A DNA stretch of 64,000 nt from Bacteroidales bacterium UBA5536 (GCA_002426795.1 DINQ01000020.1:71017-135016), one strand, 5' to 3'; shown: positions 43,623-52,818, counted from the first letter of the stretch. Notes: a model not told the origin generated them from the sequence alone. A program made the numbers and translations.

Positions 43623-46337
43623 CTAGCTACATTTTGAATATCCACACGAATTACAGGTTAAACAGCCATCCTGGTAGATCAGGCTTTCTCCGGATCCGCA
43701 TTCAGGACAGGTTTTTCCATCGGCTTTTGTGCCATCAGGGATATAGCGTTTAAGTCCGCGCACAACGCCATTTTTCCAGGTGTTAATGCTGTCGTCGTCG
43801 AGGGTGAGATTTTGGACCAACTCAATCACATAAGGTAAAGGCATGCCATGACGCAGAATGCCTGAGATGAGCTTGGCATAATTCCAGAATTCTTTATCAA
43901 AGGAACGCGAAAGTCCCTCGATGGTTACTTTATATCCTTGCTTGTCTTCAAACTGGAAATCGTAGCGGGCTTTTTCGTTTTTGTGTTTTTCTCGGATCAC
44001 ATGGCCGTTTTCTACCCAGGGTGGCAGGAAGAAATCATCGGCTTTACCGGTGAAAATTTCATAAGGTCTGCCATTGAGTTTACCAACTACAGCAATCCAT
44101 TTTTCGTAATTATTTTGGAAACGGACGACGTCAGCTTCCAGTCTTTTAGGTCTAGGAGGTGCATTTGTTTCGTGAAACTCCTCGTTATCAGCTTCTTTAG
44201 ATTTTTTTTCATCGGCACTCACCAACACACCAGAGCGGGATCCATCACGATAGATCGTCATGCCTTTGCAACCACTTTCCCAGGCCGTCTGGTAGATTTG
44301 ACTTACGAGGTCTTCGGTGGCATCGTTCGGGACATTCACTGTAACACTGATAGAGTGGTCGACCCATTTCTGGATATCACCTTGCATCTTCACTTTACTC
44401 AGCCAGTCAATATCGTTGGAAGTGGCCTTATAATAAGGTGAATTTTTGATAACTTCTTTCAACATGGCGTCATCATAGGCTTTCACGTCTTCCACATTGT
44501 ATCCGTTAACTTGAAGCCATGTTTCAAATTTTGGATGGAACACATTGTATTCTTCCCATGCATCTCCAACTTCGTCCACAAAGTTGACCGTTGCATTTTT
44601 GTCGTTTGGATTCACTTTCCTGCGACGTTTATACGATACCATAAATACGGGCTCGATACCGGAAGTAGTTTGTGTACAGATGCTTACACTGCCTGTGGGT
44701 GCAATGGTCAGCATGGCGATGTTACGCCTGCCGACATGAACCATTTTGTCGTAAATACCAGGATCAGCTTCTTTGATGCGTGCAATAAAGGGGTTGTTAA
44801 TTTCCTTGGTGGCATCAAAAACACCGAATGCACCTCTTTCTTCTGCCATATCAACCGATGAACGATAGACTTCAAGTGCCAGCAATTTATGTACCTCAGT
44901 CGAGAAACTGATCGCTTCTTCAGTGCCATATATTTTTCCCAAAGCGGCAAGCATATCACCTTCGGCTGTGATGCCAATACCGGTCCGGCGACCTTGCAAG
45001 GCTTTGTTGCGGATATTTTTCCACAGATTCATTTCAGTGCGCTTGATCTCTTCAGCTTCGGGATCGGAAGCAATTTTAGCCAAAATCGCATCAACCTTTT
45101 CAATTTCAAGGTCTACGATATCATCCATCATACGCTGAGCAAGCCTGGCGTGTTTTGTGAATAATTCGGCATTGAAACTTGCTTCTGGTGTAAATGGATT
45201 TTCAACGTAACTGTATAAATTGATGGCCAATAACCGGCAGCTGTCATAGGCACAAAGTGGTATTTCACCACATGGATTGGTCGAAAGGGTCTTGAATCCC
45301 AAATCCGCGTATGAGTCTGGTATCGATTCGCGGATGATGGTATCCCAGAAAAGCACACCTGGTTCGGCTGAGGCCCAGGCATTGTGGATGATTTTATCCC
45401 ATAACTTGCGGGCTTCAATTTCCTGAACAAACCAGGGGTTGGGTGAGTCGATAGGATACTGTTGTGTAAAGGTTGTGTCTTCAACAACAGCTTTCATAAA
45501 TTCGTCTGTGATCCGGACCGAGACATTGGCTCCGGTTACTTTTCCCAGCTCAAGTTTGGCGTCGATAAACTTCTCAGCATCGGGGTGTTTTACGCTGATG
45601 CTCAACATGAGAGCGCCTCTGCGGCCATCCTGTGCCACTTCACGGGTCGAATTTGAATAACGTTCCATAAAAGGCACAACGCCTGTTGAAGTGAGTGCGC
45701 TGTTTTTGACCGGACTACCGGTAGGTCGGATGTGTGAAAGGTCGTGACCCACTCCGCCTCTGCGTTTCATCAATTGCACCTGTTCCTGGTCGATCTTCAT
45801 AATGCCGCCATAAGAATCAGAGTTTCCATCATTGCCAATAACAAAGCAGTTTGACAAGGAGGATACCTGAAAATTATTTCCGATTCCGGCCATTGGGCTT
45901 CCTTGCGGAACAATGTATTTGAAATCTTTTAAGGCCTCAAAGATTTCGCCTTCATCAACTGGATTAGGATATTTGTTTTCAATTCTGGCTATTTCGCTTG
46001 CCAGCCTGCGGTGCATGTCATCGGGTGTGCGTTCGTAAAGGTGGCCATCGCTGTCTTTGAGGGCATATTTGTTCATCCAGACGTTGGCAGCCAAAACATC
46101 CCCTTTAAAATACTCAGTGGCAGCTTCTAATACTTCTTCATGTGTATATTTTTGGTGTGGAAGCTTTGGTTTGCTTTCCTCGTCTTGTTGAGCAGCTGAT
46201 TGCTGTTCAACTGGACTATTGCCCGCTTTTTCGTCCAGTTCAGGTCTGGTTCTGCTTTCGAGAACTTTTTCGTAAAAAGTACTGCTTTTGTCTTGTTTTA
46301 CAGATGTTTCCAGACTTGCAAACAGGTTGTTTTCCAT
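43623..46337 (-). CDS. nrdJ: Adenosylcobalamin-dependent (class II) ribonucleotide reductase
   Basis: 904 residues. Reduces ribonucleotides to deoxyribonucleotides without oxygen, using B12. Seen: the redox Cys in SSLSNCFVIGND, the glycyl-like loop RRGGVGHDLSHIRP, the active site STNPCGEIPLCAYDSC (N-x-C-x-E), TIAPTGSVSICTQTTSGIEP, and a C-terminal Cys-rich zinc-ribbon-like tail (CPECGSG, CLTCNSCGYSKC). The N-terminal 90 residues are low-complexity. ATG 46337 is chosen; an in-frame start at 46439 would add 34 residues of unrelated sequence. No B12 riboswitch was seen in the 250 bp before it. The organism therefore needs cobalamin; no B12 genes lie here. Confidence 0.94.
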   Translation of the reverse strand: MENNLFASLETSVKQDKSSTFYEKVLESRTRPELDEKAGNSPVEQQSAAQQDEESKPKLPHQKYTHEEVLEAATEYFKGDVLAANVWMNKYALKDSDGHLYERTPDDMHRRLASEIARIENKYPNPVDEGEIFEALKDFKYIVPQGSPMAGIGNNFQVSSLSNCFVIGNDGNSDSYGGIMKIDQEQVQLMKRRGGVGHDLSHIRPTGSPVKNSALTSTGVVPFMERYSNSTREVAQDGRRGALMLSISVKHPDAEKFIDAKLELGKVTGANVSVRITDEFMKAVVEDTTFTQQYPIDSPNPWFVQEIEARKLWDKIIHNAWASAEPGVLFWDTIIRESIPDSYADLGFKTLSTNPCGEIPLCAYDSCRLLAINLYSYVENPFTPEASFNAELFTKHARLAQRMMDDIVDLEIEKVDAILAKIASDPEAEEIKRTEMNLWKNIRNKALQGRRTGIGITAEGDMLAALGKIYGTEEAISFSTEVHKLLALEVYRSSVDMAEERGAFGVFDATKEINNPFIARIKEADPGIYDKMVHVGRRNIAMLTIAPTGSVSICTQTTSGIEPVFMVSYKRRRKVNPNDKNATVNFVDEVGDAWEEYNVFHPKFETWLQVNGYNVEDVKAYDDAMLKEVIKNSPYYKATSNDIDWLSKVKMQGDIQKWVDHSISVTVNVPNDATEDLVSQIYQTAWESGCKGMTIYRDGSRSGVLVSADEKKSKEADNEEFHETNAPPRPKRLEADVVRFQNNYEKWIAVVGKLNGRPYEIFTGKADDFFLPPWVENGHVIREKHKNEKARYDFQFEDKQGYKVTIEGLSRSFDKEFWNYAKLISGILRHGMPLPYVIELVQNLTLDDDSINTWKNGVVRGLKRYIPDGTKADGKTCPECGSGESLIYQDGCLTCNSCGYSKCS

Positions 46338-46587
46338 TTTCCTTAATCCTTTAATTTGTGTATGGCAGTTCGTTAAGCCTTTGTTAGACAATTTTTTAAT
46401 AAATGTTTGCTGGTTGCTAAAATGCTCTGCAAGATACAATACAATTTGTGTTGATCTGGGTTCAATTTTTCAACGAAAAGTTGTTAATAAGTCGTGCAGC
46501 CAAAGCCAGTCAAGCCTTTTTGATCGATTCGCCGATTTCTAAAAAAAAATAGTTTTGCAATTCATCAATTTTGGCACGAGGCAGTTA

Positions 46588-46974
46588 TCAGCCTGTTTTC
46601 ATCCACAACATTCTGATAGCAATAACAATAAGTACCAGTGCAAAAATTTTACGTAAAATTTCGACCGGAATGCTGAGTGCGAAACGTGAGCCGAGATATC
46701 CTCCGACAAAAAAGGCCGCGGCAATCACCATCGCATATTTCAGGTTAAGTGCGCCAGCTTTGTAATAATTAAATGCGGCCATCAATCCGATGGGAGGCAA
46801 CATGATCGCCAGGCTCGTTCCCTGTGCGCTGTATTGATCCATGTGGAGGAATAAAATGAGTGCAGGAATAATGATCAATGCACCACCAATTCCGATGAGC
46901 CCGCTAAAGATGCCTGCAATGAGGCCGATGATGATGAGTACAAGAATTGTTGAGACAGTCATGGTTTGTTTCAT
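46588..46974 (-). CDS. Half-size TauE/SafE family transporter
   Basis: 128 residues with four membrane helices and the family motif GLIAGIFSGLIGIGGALIIIP, then GTSLAIMLPPIGLMAAFNYY and AAFFVGGYLGSRFALSIP. Full-length members have two such halves; here only one is present with an intact start and stop, as in known single-domain Bacteroidota members, so it probably works as a dimer. Substrate (sulfite or organosulfur anion) unknown. It starts 2 nt after the large fusion protein gene, so they share a transcript. Confidence 0.85.
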   Translation of the reverse strand: MKQTMTVSTILVLIIIGLIAGIFSGLIGIGGALIIIPALILFLHMDQYSAQGTSLAIMLPPIGLMAAFNYYKAGALNLKYAMVIAAAFFVGGYLGSRFALSIPVEILRKIFALVLIVIAIRMLWMKTG

Positions 46975-46976
46975 GG

Positions 46977-49900
46977 TTAAAAATCGAGACTGAGTGAAAG
47001 GTAAAATACGGGTTTCGAAATGGCCCTGTCTTCGAGACCCCAGGCTACGTCAGCCCGCACAAAATAACCCAGTAAGGTTGTGCGCACACCGGTTCCGAGG
47101 CCACCAACAATCGGGTCTTTTTGTATTTCGACTGAAATAGTCAATGGGCCATTTTCGATATAGCTTGTATAGAGTGAATTAGACGGATCGTAAGGATTTA
47201 GTCCAGTCCATGCAGTACCCAAATCACCAAAAGCTACCAATTGGAAATTGCGGATAAAATCGGAGCTGATCGGGTTTTGAAACAAATAACTGAACACCGG
47301 AAAACGCAATTCGCTGTTCAGCACAACAAAGCTGTTACCATTGCGGATATTTTGGTTGAATCCCCGCATATTGGTTGCTAGTGTTTGGTAAATGTAATTT
47401 TGCCCAAAATCGATGGGCGTATCTCTGTTGAAGCTTGGGAAGAGCCAGTTGTCAACGCCTCCCATATAATAGATCAGCTTGTCGGTCCCCAGCGAGGTGC
47501 TTCCGGCGATGCGGTTGGCCCAGATAAAATTGCGATGGATTCTCTCGTAATGGCGGTAATCGAAGCCCAGCACGACAAAGTTCCTGCTTTTAGCATCGAT
47601 CAGCTGAAAATATTCTGCAAATACTTTGCCCCGGCTTCCTGTATGCAGGTTCATCCCGATCTGTTTGCTGTTATCATAAACCAACTCGGTGCGCAAACCT
47701 CCCCAGTTTTCGTAGGTATTAGGCTTTTTCAGGTTTACCTGATCGGTTGCCAGAAAAACAGTCATATCGTTTCGGTAAATGGCAGTGCCTCTGAGACTTA
47801 ATACCTCATTAAATGGCCAGCTCAGCATATAGAAGGCTTCGTGTGAGTGGGTACGGCTGATAAAGGTGTTGGTTAGGTTTTCAACGCTTTGCCGGTGCAA
47901 AATGACATGTTTGTCGAGGCGTTTTCTGAGGTTGCTAAAACTTACTGCGTATTCGTTGTTAATCAGGTTAGTGTTGAGTCGAACCCCTCCACTGATGCGG
48001 TAATCTTCGAGCAGATCGGTCAGGTTAACACCCAGAAAAACATTAAAACCAGGATTGAGATAGATGGGAGAACCACCTCCTGAAAAGGCCTGGTAACTGT
48101 AGTTGATATAGGTGAAATCAACTTGTGTGACCAATTCATCATAGAAATATTCAACATAGTAGTTGCGGCGTTTGGGTTCAGGCTGAACAGTATCATTTTC
48201 GCGCAGTTGATTGGGGTCGTACTGTCTGAGGTCGGTACGACGGTCGCCCATGATGCCAAAAGCTCCCTGCCTGGCTGGTAAAGGTGTTTGCTGCAGACTG
48301 TCGTTAACCTGCACCGGCCTGTAAAGCATTTTAAACCGTTTTCTTTCTCGTATTTGGACTTTAGTGGCTGTTGAATCATCAACTTTTGGTGTGAGTTTGT
48401 TAAGCCTTTCCTGTGCAAAAGAAGTGAGTTCTGCTGAAGTAGTTTCTCCGGCCAGGAGCATTTGCTGTGGAATTTGAAATAGCTGTTGTTTGTTTTTGCG
48501 TCGCATCAATGCCACCATTGAACCGTCTTCGGCAATATTGCTATACTCGAGGATGCTTGTCGTATAGTTAGTAAGCATTTGGTTGTGCGTAAAATAGCGA
48601 TAATGGATGGTGGTATCCACAAAACTGATTGCGCTGTCGAAGCGGGCTTCATACAAGTTAAAAAAGCCATTTCGATCGCTTAGGTAGTAGATCCCGTCAG
48701 TGCCTTTTGTAAGTGGTTTTATTTCACTCGAAGCGGGTGAAGCATCGATGCGTTGGAGCGCCATGTCCCGCTTTGTTAGATCGTATGAAAACAAATCGAA
48801 ACGTGTCGACTGGCCAATGGGTCTTTTGGTCTGATTTTGTAAGGTGTCGCCAGGTCTGTTTGAACTAAAGATGATGCGCTTGTCACTTGCAGCAAAAACA
48901 GGATCAAGATCAGTGTAATAGTCATCTGTTATCTGTTCGGAAGTATTGGATGGAAGATCGTAAATGTAAATATCAGGCTTACCTTGTCGTGTGGCCGCAA
49001 AAACCATTTTACTGCCTGAAGCTGCAAATGAAATCGAACTTACTTTTTGAAAATCGAACAGGTTGCGTTCGTCCACAGTTCCGTCATCGAGGTTATAAAA
49101 GTGCAGCAATATCTTTCCCTTTTCTTCAGTGAGAAAAGTAAAAAATCGGCTACTTGGATGCCAGGCAATCAGTGGATAGCTATTGTCGATTTTGTCGTCG
49201 GAACTAAAGCCAGTCTTGTAGAGTTTTCTTTTTTTACCTGTTTTCAAATCCATCCACCACAGACGAAGTTTGCCTTCATCATTTGTGACAAACACAAAAT
49301 GATTGCCATCCGGACTCATCGAAGGACGCTCGAAAGTGCGGTATGTTCTGTATTTTAAAGGAATAACATTCGCTGGCAGCTGGGCATTCTGCTGCTCATA
49401 AACCGATTGATAATGACTGTACCAATTGCTGATCAGGGTTTTATAGCGAACGCCAGTGACGTAAAGAAAACCGTTTTGGACATTCCTGCTCATCTGCGTC
49501 ATGTGCAGAATATCAGGAACTGCTGATGGCCCATATATTTCATTGATGTATCTCCAAAATGAATGTCCGGCAATCAATGCATCTTCTCCTGCAAGTTTAT
49601 TGAGTTTTTTATAGCGCCCCGAAGTGACACCTTCACGGAGCCTGTCGTCAAGCCTGCTGTCCCATTCCTCTGAAAGAAAAGACAAGATGCCATTCTTATA
49701 CCAGTCGGGAAGTGTAAACAGGGCCGTGTTCCGGATTTGTGAGCCAATACTGCCACCAAACATCAGCTGATTGATGAGCATTTCGGCAATTCCGGCCCGA
49801 ATCTGCTGCTCGAAATGTACATAATTACCGTCGAAATACACGACCACTTTGGTGCCAAGAATTTGCGTGATTCCGCCTGTATTAAACTCTTGTTCTGCTG

Positions 49901-50273
49901 ATAAGCCAATATTACTTTGTTTATAGTCGCTCAGGCTGTTGAAAATGATAAACTGGATTTTTTCGTCGAGGGTGCTTTGGAGCTGACGTTCGAGCAAAGG
50001 GATCTGTTGACGGGCATAATCAGTTGTGTAGAGTGCCAATTCTTTTCCGTTCAAATAAAAATAGGTGTCAAAATCATCGAAGCGGTAAAATGTCCAAATG
50101 GTGTTGTCCCACTGCACCCTGTTTTTCCCGAAGGTCATGTTCGACCCGTTGTAAAACTGCGCCGATATTGGATTGATACCGAACATCAAAAGCATGCCAA
50201 ACAACAGGACTTTCCTGGCGGAAAATAGCCTGTTTGTGTTGCTGTTATATTTTTCAATCAGATTGGGGCGCAT
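46977..50273 (-). CDS. Pseudo-peptidase / beta-propeller / outer-membrane barrel fusion
   Basis: 1098 residues. N-terminal signal peptide (about 18-38). Residues about 50-290 resemble a peptidase MA (gluzincin) domain but the helix that should hold HExxH reads QIRAGIAEMLINQLM, so it is inactive; LPDWYKNGILSFLSE matches the following conserved helix of that fold. Residues about 310-620 form a TolB/PD40-like propeller (RPSMSPDGNHFVFVTND, PVFAASDKRIIFSSNRPGD), about 620-710 is a linker, and about 710-1098 is an outer-membrane barrel in Omp85 style (FGDLGTAWTGL, final YLSLSLDF). Start ATG 50273. Possibly a secretion or assembly factor that reads a periplasmic partner; function unknown. Confidence 0.8.
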   Translation of the reverse strand: MRPNLIEKYNSNTNRLFSARKVLLFGMLLMFGINPISAQFYNGSNMTFGKNRVQWDNTIWTFYRFDDFDTYFYLNGKELALYTTDYARQQIPLLERQLQSTLDEKIQFIIFNSLSDYKQSNIGLSAEQEFNTGGITQILGTKVVVYFDGNYVHFEQQIRAGIAEMLINQLMFGGSIGSQIRNTALFTLPDWYKNGILSFLSEEWDSRLDDRLREGVTSGRYKKLNKLAGEDALIAGHSFWRYINEIYGPSAVPDILHMTQMSRNVQNGFLYVTGVRYKTLISNWYSHYQSVYEQQNAQLPANVIPLKYRTYRTFERPSMSPDGNHFVFVTNDEGKLRLWWMDLKTGKKRKLYKTGFSSDDKIDNSYPLIAWHPSSRFFTFLTEEKGKILLHFYNLDDGTVDERNLFDFQKVSSISFAASGSKMVFAATRQGKPDIYIYDLPSNTSEQITDDYYTDLDPVFAASDKRIIFSSNRPGDTLQNQTKRPIGQSTRFDLFSYDLTKRDMALQRIDASPASSEIKPLTKGTDGIYYLSDRNGFFNLYEARFDSAISFVDTTIHYRYFTHNQMLTNYTTSILEYSNIAEDGSMVALMRRKNKQQLFQIPQQMLLAGETTSAELTSFAQERLNKLTPKVDDSTATKVQIRERKRFKMLYRPVQVNDSLQQTPLPARQGAFGIMGDRRTDLRQYDPNQLRENDTVQPEPKRRNYYVEYFYDELVTQVDFTYINYSYQAFSGGGSPIYLNPGFNVFLGVNLTDLLEDYRISGGVRLNTNLINNEYAVSFSNLRKRLDKHVILHRQSVENLTNTFISRTHSHEAFYMLSWPFNEVLSLRGTAIYRNDMTVFLATDQVNLKKPNTYENWGGLRTELVYDNSKQIGMNLHTGSRGKVFAEYFQLIDAKSRNFVVLGFDYRHYERIHRNFIWANRIAGSTSLGTDKLIYYMGGVDNWLFPSFNRDTPIDFGQNYIYQTLATNMRGFNQNIRNGNSFVVLNSELRFPVFSYLFQNPISSDFIRNFQLVAFGDLGTAWTGLNPYDPSNSLYTSYIENGPLTISVEIQKDPIVGGLGTGVRTTLLGYFVRADVAWGLEDRAISKPVFYLSLSLDF

Positions 50274-50395
50274 GACAAGATGAATTCGGTGGGGCTAAAG
50301 TACTATTTTTCGCGCAGAGCAATCACATGCTTACTTGCCATAAAATGCTATTTTTGCCCATATTCAGCACGAAAACTTATCAGATTCAAATTGCT

Positions 50396-51040
50396 ATGAT
50401 ACATATTAAACGACTCGTATTTAATGCTTTTCAGGTTAATACCTATATTCTGTTCGATGAAACCGGCGAATGCGCCATCGTCGATGCTGCCTGTTCATCC
50501 TCTGACGAAGAAAAGCAACTGAGCACTTTCATACTGGAGCAAAAGCTAAAACCGGTGCTGCTACTCAGCACACACACCCATATTGACCATGTTTTAGGAA
50601 ACGGATTTGTAGCTGAGAAATATGGGTTGTCCCTGATGGCACATCCTGATGGACTCAGGTACCTGGAAAATGCTCATGCTTATGCTGAATCCTTTGGACT
50701 TCAGCTTAACAAGGTTGTTCAACCTGCAAAAGATTTGGCTGATGGACAGATTTTGCATTTCGGAAACAGCAGCCTGAAGGTGTTGCATGCACCCGGACAC
50801 GCGGATGGCAGTGTTTGTTTTTATGATGAAAAAACTCCTTTTGTAGTGGCTGGCGATGTGCTTTTTTATCAAAGTATTGGCCGGACTGACTTGCCGGGTG
50901 GCGATTACGACCTGCTGAAAAGCAGTATTTGGGAAAAGCTGTTTGTATTGCCGGAGCACACGATTGTTTATCCGGGTCACGGGCCTGAAACAACGATTGG
51001 AAGCGAAAAAATCAGCAATCCTTTTGTGTCGATTGGCTAA
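50396..51040 (+). CDS. Metallo-beta-lactamase-fold hydrolase, glyoxalase II-like
   Basis: 214 residues. Zinc motif STHTHIDHVLGN (HxHxDH), third His in HAPGHADGS, bridging Asp in VVAGDVLF, last His in VYPGHGPET, and the substrate-region GRTDLPGGD. Such small enzymes hydrolyse thioesters such as S-lactoylglutathione or act as persulfide dioxygenases; the substrate here is unknown. ATG 50396 gives MIHIKRLVFNAFQVNTY, a usual start; ATG 50327 is less likely. A TATTTTTG -7 box lies at 50349-50356. Its last 29 bp overlap the convergent glycosyltransferase gene. Confidence 0.88.
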   Translation: MIHIKRLVFNAFQVNTYILFDETGECAIVDAACSSSDEEKQLSTFILEQKLKPVLLLSTHTHIDHVLGNGFVAEKYGLSLMAHPDGLRYLENAHAYAESFGLQLNKVVQPAKDLADGQILHFGNSSLKVLHAPGHADGSVCFYDEKTPFVVAGDVLFYQSIGRTDLPGGDYDLLKSSIWEKLFVLPEHTIVYPGHGPETTIGSEKISNPFVSIG

Positions 51041-52019
51041 GACGTGTAACGGCATCAGCGATTTGATGTGGATTAAGATCAAGCATGCATTTGAAGTGTG
51101 CTTTTGGACATTTTTGGAAGCCAATTTTGCTGCAAGGCCTGCACTTCAGTGATTTATTTTCGATAATGACTGACTGATCACCTGCAGATGGAAGGTAAGG
51201 ATACATGCCGAGTTCAGGGATGGTATTTCCCCAAACAGAAACGATGGGCTTGTGGAAAGCTGCTGCGATGTGCATCAGCCCGGTATCGTTGGTGAGTACA
51301 CTTTTGGCAAGCTTTAGAATGGAAGCAGACTGATTCAGATTCAATAAACCACAACTATTCCAAACCCTGCCCAACTGATTTGCAATATTATCAGCCATTT
51401 TAGCATCTTCGGGTCCCCCCAATAATACTACCGGACAAGATAAATGGCGACAAACATCAATGACTTTTTCGGCAGGAAGTACTTTTGTGGCGTGCTTGCC
51501 GCCAACTACGACCGCAACAAAGCCGTTTCTGAAAGCTTCCGGAAGATCCACATGCTGCAACTGATCCTGCTCAGGGATGAAATAATCGAGTCCTAAGCTA
51601 TCATTTATTACGCCCAGCGGCTTAACGGCCTCAAAATACCGGTCCACAATGTGAACGGCAGGCATTCGGTTGATCTTGAAGTTGACAAGTAGGTATTTCT
51701 GCACATTCAGTTTAGGAAAACTACTTGCAGGCCTCTTCAAGGTAAGTCGTACTCGAAAAGACCTCAGGTTTTTGTGCAAGTCGACGATGTGGTCGTAATT
51801 TTCTTTTTTCAGGACAGGGATAACCTCTGATAAACTGTTTTCGTAAGCATGAACCTGATCGACATATGGATTGGAGACGAATATGTTGCGGTTGCTTTTT
51901 CTGGTCAATACATGAACTTCGGCCTGCAATTGTTTTTTCAGGCAACGGATTACGGGCGTTGTAAGTACGATATCGCCAATTGAACTGAAACGAATGACCA
52001 GAATTTTTTTCACCAGCAT
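51012..52019 (-). CDS. Glycosyltransferase family 9 (heptosyltransferase-like)
   Basis: 335 residues. N-terminal KKILVIRFSSIGDIVLTTPV and C-terminal LTNDTGLMHIAAAFHKPIVSVWG are the two hallmark motifs of ADP-heptose:LPS heptosyltransferases, with VVGGKHATKVLP and VVLLGGPEDAK between. It adds a sugar (probably heptose) to the LPS core on the cytoplasmic side of the inner membrane. Cys-rich end (KCRPCSKIGFQKCPK) is common to this subfamily. Promoter on the minus strand at 52031-52061. Confidence 0.9.
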   Translation of the reverse strand: MLVKKILVIRFSSIGDIVLTTPVIRCLKKQLQAEVHVLTRKSNRNIFVSNPYVDQVHAYENSLSEVIPVLKKENYDHIVDLHKNLRSFRVRLTLKRPASSFPKLNVQKYLLVNFKINRMPAVHIVDRYFEAVKPLGVINDSLGLDYFIPEQDQLQHVDLPEAFRNGFVAVVVGGKHATKVLPAEKVIDVCRHLSCPVVLLGGPEDAKMADNIANQLGRVWNSCGLLNLNQSASILKLAKSVLTNDTGLMHIAAAFHKPIVSVWGNTIPELGMYPYLPSAGDQSVIIENKSLKCRPCSKIGFQKCPKAHFKCMLDLNPHQIADAVTRLSQSTQKDC

Positions 52020-52030
52020 TGTATTGATGA

Positions 52031-52061
52031 CAAAAGTAAGCGAATGTGGTCATTTAACAAA
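52031..52061 (-). promoter_or_regulatory. Predicted promoter for the GT9 gene
   Basis: Minus strand TTTG (52061-52058), 19-bp spacer, TACTTTTG (52038-52031), a perfect consensus. The ATG lies 11 nt downstream. Confidence 0.65.
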
Positions 52062-52327
52062 AAAACAGTCTTTTGGCTCATGACGAAAGCTTCAAATGTC
52101 ATCTTCTCGATGGTTCCTACTTTCTTTGGGTAAAAAACGAAAATTTAGCAAATTAATAACATGATATATGTTCGCAAGCGAACAAAATTGTATCACAACC
52201 GCACAGAAATACGATCGGTTTATCGGTATAAAAATTAATATAAAAACCTGATAAACAATGTTTAATAACTTTTGGCACGACCTTGGTTAATATTAGTTCA
52301 AACAACGATCTTTAAAAACACTTAGTC
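52062..52327. other. AT-rich control region before the 32-residue-repeat gene
   Basis: 266 bp without a gene. It holds the palindrome TGTTCGC-AA-GCGAACA (52169-52184), a direct repeat of ATCGGTTT/ATCGGTAT (about 52214-52229), and TGGCACG (52274-52280) followed by TTGGTT (52284-52289), which resembles a sigma-54 -24 element with a poor -12. A TTTG at 52271-52274 and TATTAGTT at 52291-52298 (16 bp apart) offer an alternative weak housekeeping promoter. Confidence 0.5.
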
Positions 52328-52720
52328 ATGAAAACAAAAAATACCATCGCCGCCATTTTGATCAGCTTTATTTCGATCACTTCTTTTTCAGTAACTGCAT
52401 CAACAACCGATCAGTTTCAAATGCAGGAAGAAGCCTACATAGATGACATTCCGTTTAACACTGCCAGCATTTTCGATAGTTTGCAAAAAGCCTCTTTAAG
52501 TCGTTCCGGGTTGGTTTTGAAAGAAGAAGCATATATTGACGATATTCCTTTCAATACGGCTTTGGTTGTAGCAAATTATCACTGTTGCGAAGCCATGAAG
52601 CAGCAATTTGCAATGCAGCCAGAACCATACATCAATGACATTCCTTTTAACACAAGCAAGATTGCCCGTCAGGCTATGAGCAACGCTTATATGTACGCTT
52701 CTAAAGTTACAATGCCCTAA
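52328..52720 (+). CDS. Secreted protein with three YIDDIPFNT repeats
   Basis: 130 residues. Signal peptide about 1-24 (MKTKNTIAAILISFISITSF, cut near TAS). The mature part holds three copies of a 13-residue motif: EEAYIDDIPFNTA at 34-46 and 66-78 and PEPYINDIPFNTS at 98-110, each start exactly 32 residues after the last; linkers of 19 residues are unrelated. The repeat core is acidic and proline-containing. Two Cys (86-87) occur in linker 2. No family known to me. The isolated gene has a long upstream region with palindromes and its own terminator. It might be a surface-binding or processed-peptide protein; no function is assigned. Confidence 0.75.
   Translation: MKTKNTIAAILISFISITSFSVTASTTDQFQMQEEAYIDDIPFNTASIFDSLQKASLSRSGLVLKEEAYIDDIPFNTALVVANYHCCEAMKQQFAMQPEPYINDIPFNTSKIARQAMSNAYMYASKVTMP
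52427..52657 (+). repeat. Three coding repeats with a 96-bp period
   Basis: The three 39-bp repeat units lie at 52427-52465, 52523-52561 and 52619-52657, each encoding a YIxDIPFNT block. Third positions differ between copies, so the protein, not the DNA, is what is conserved. Confidence 0.8.
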
Positions 52721-52764
52721 TATCCAGAACATTTTGGTTAGTTGATAGATAAATTTTGGTTTAC

Positions 52765-52797
52765 AAAAAAAAGCGACCGGATTCCGGTCGCTTTTTT
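52765..52797. terminator. Bidirectional terminator
   Basis: AAAAGCGACCGGA (52769-52781) pairs with TCCGGTCGCTTTT (52783-52795) and is flanked by A and T runs on either side. It serves the repeat protein and the convergent SirB1-like gene. Confidence 0.93.
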
Positions 52798-52818
52798 CAT
52801 TTATATCGAAAACGGTTT

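Noticed and set aside
46338..46587. Possible B12 riboswitch before the B12-dependent reductase
   Set aside because: I looked for the GCCACTG B12-box and its paired arms on the minus strand in these 250 bp and found none.
46571..46588. TGGCACGAGG as a second sigma-54 -24 element
   Set aside because: No GC occurs at the -12 position and it lies at the end of the TauE gene pointing at no coding start on that strand.
46588..46974. Truncated TauE/SafE transporter
   Set aside because: The half-size protein has its own start, stop and four complete helices, and single-domain members are normal in this phylum, so it is not called a pseudogene.
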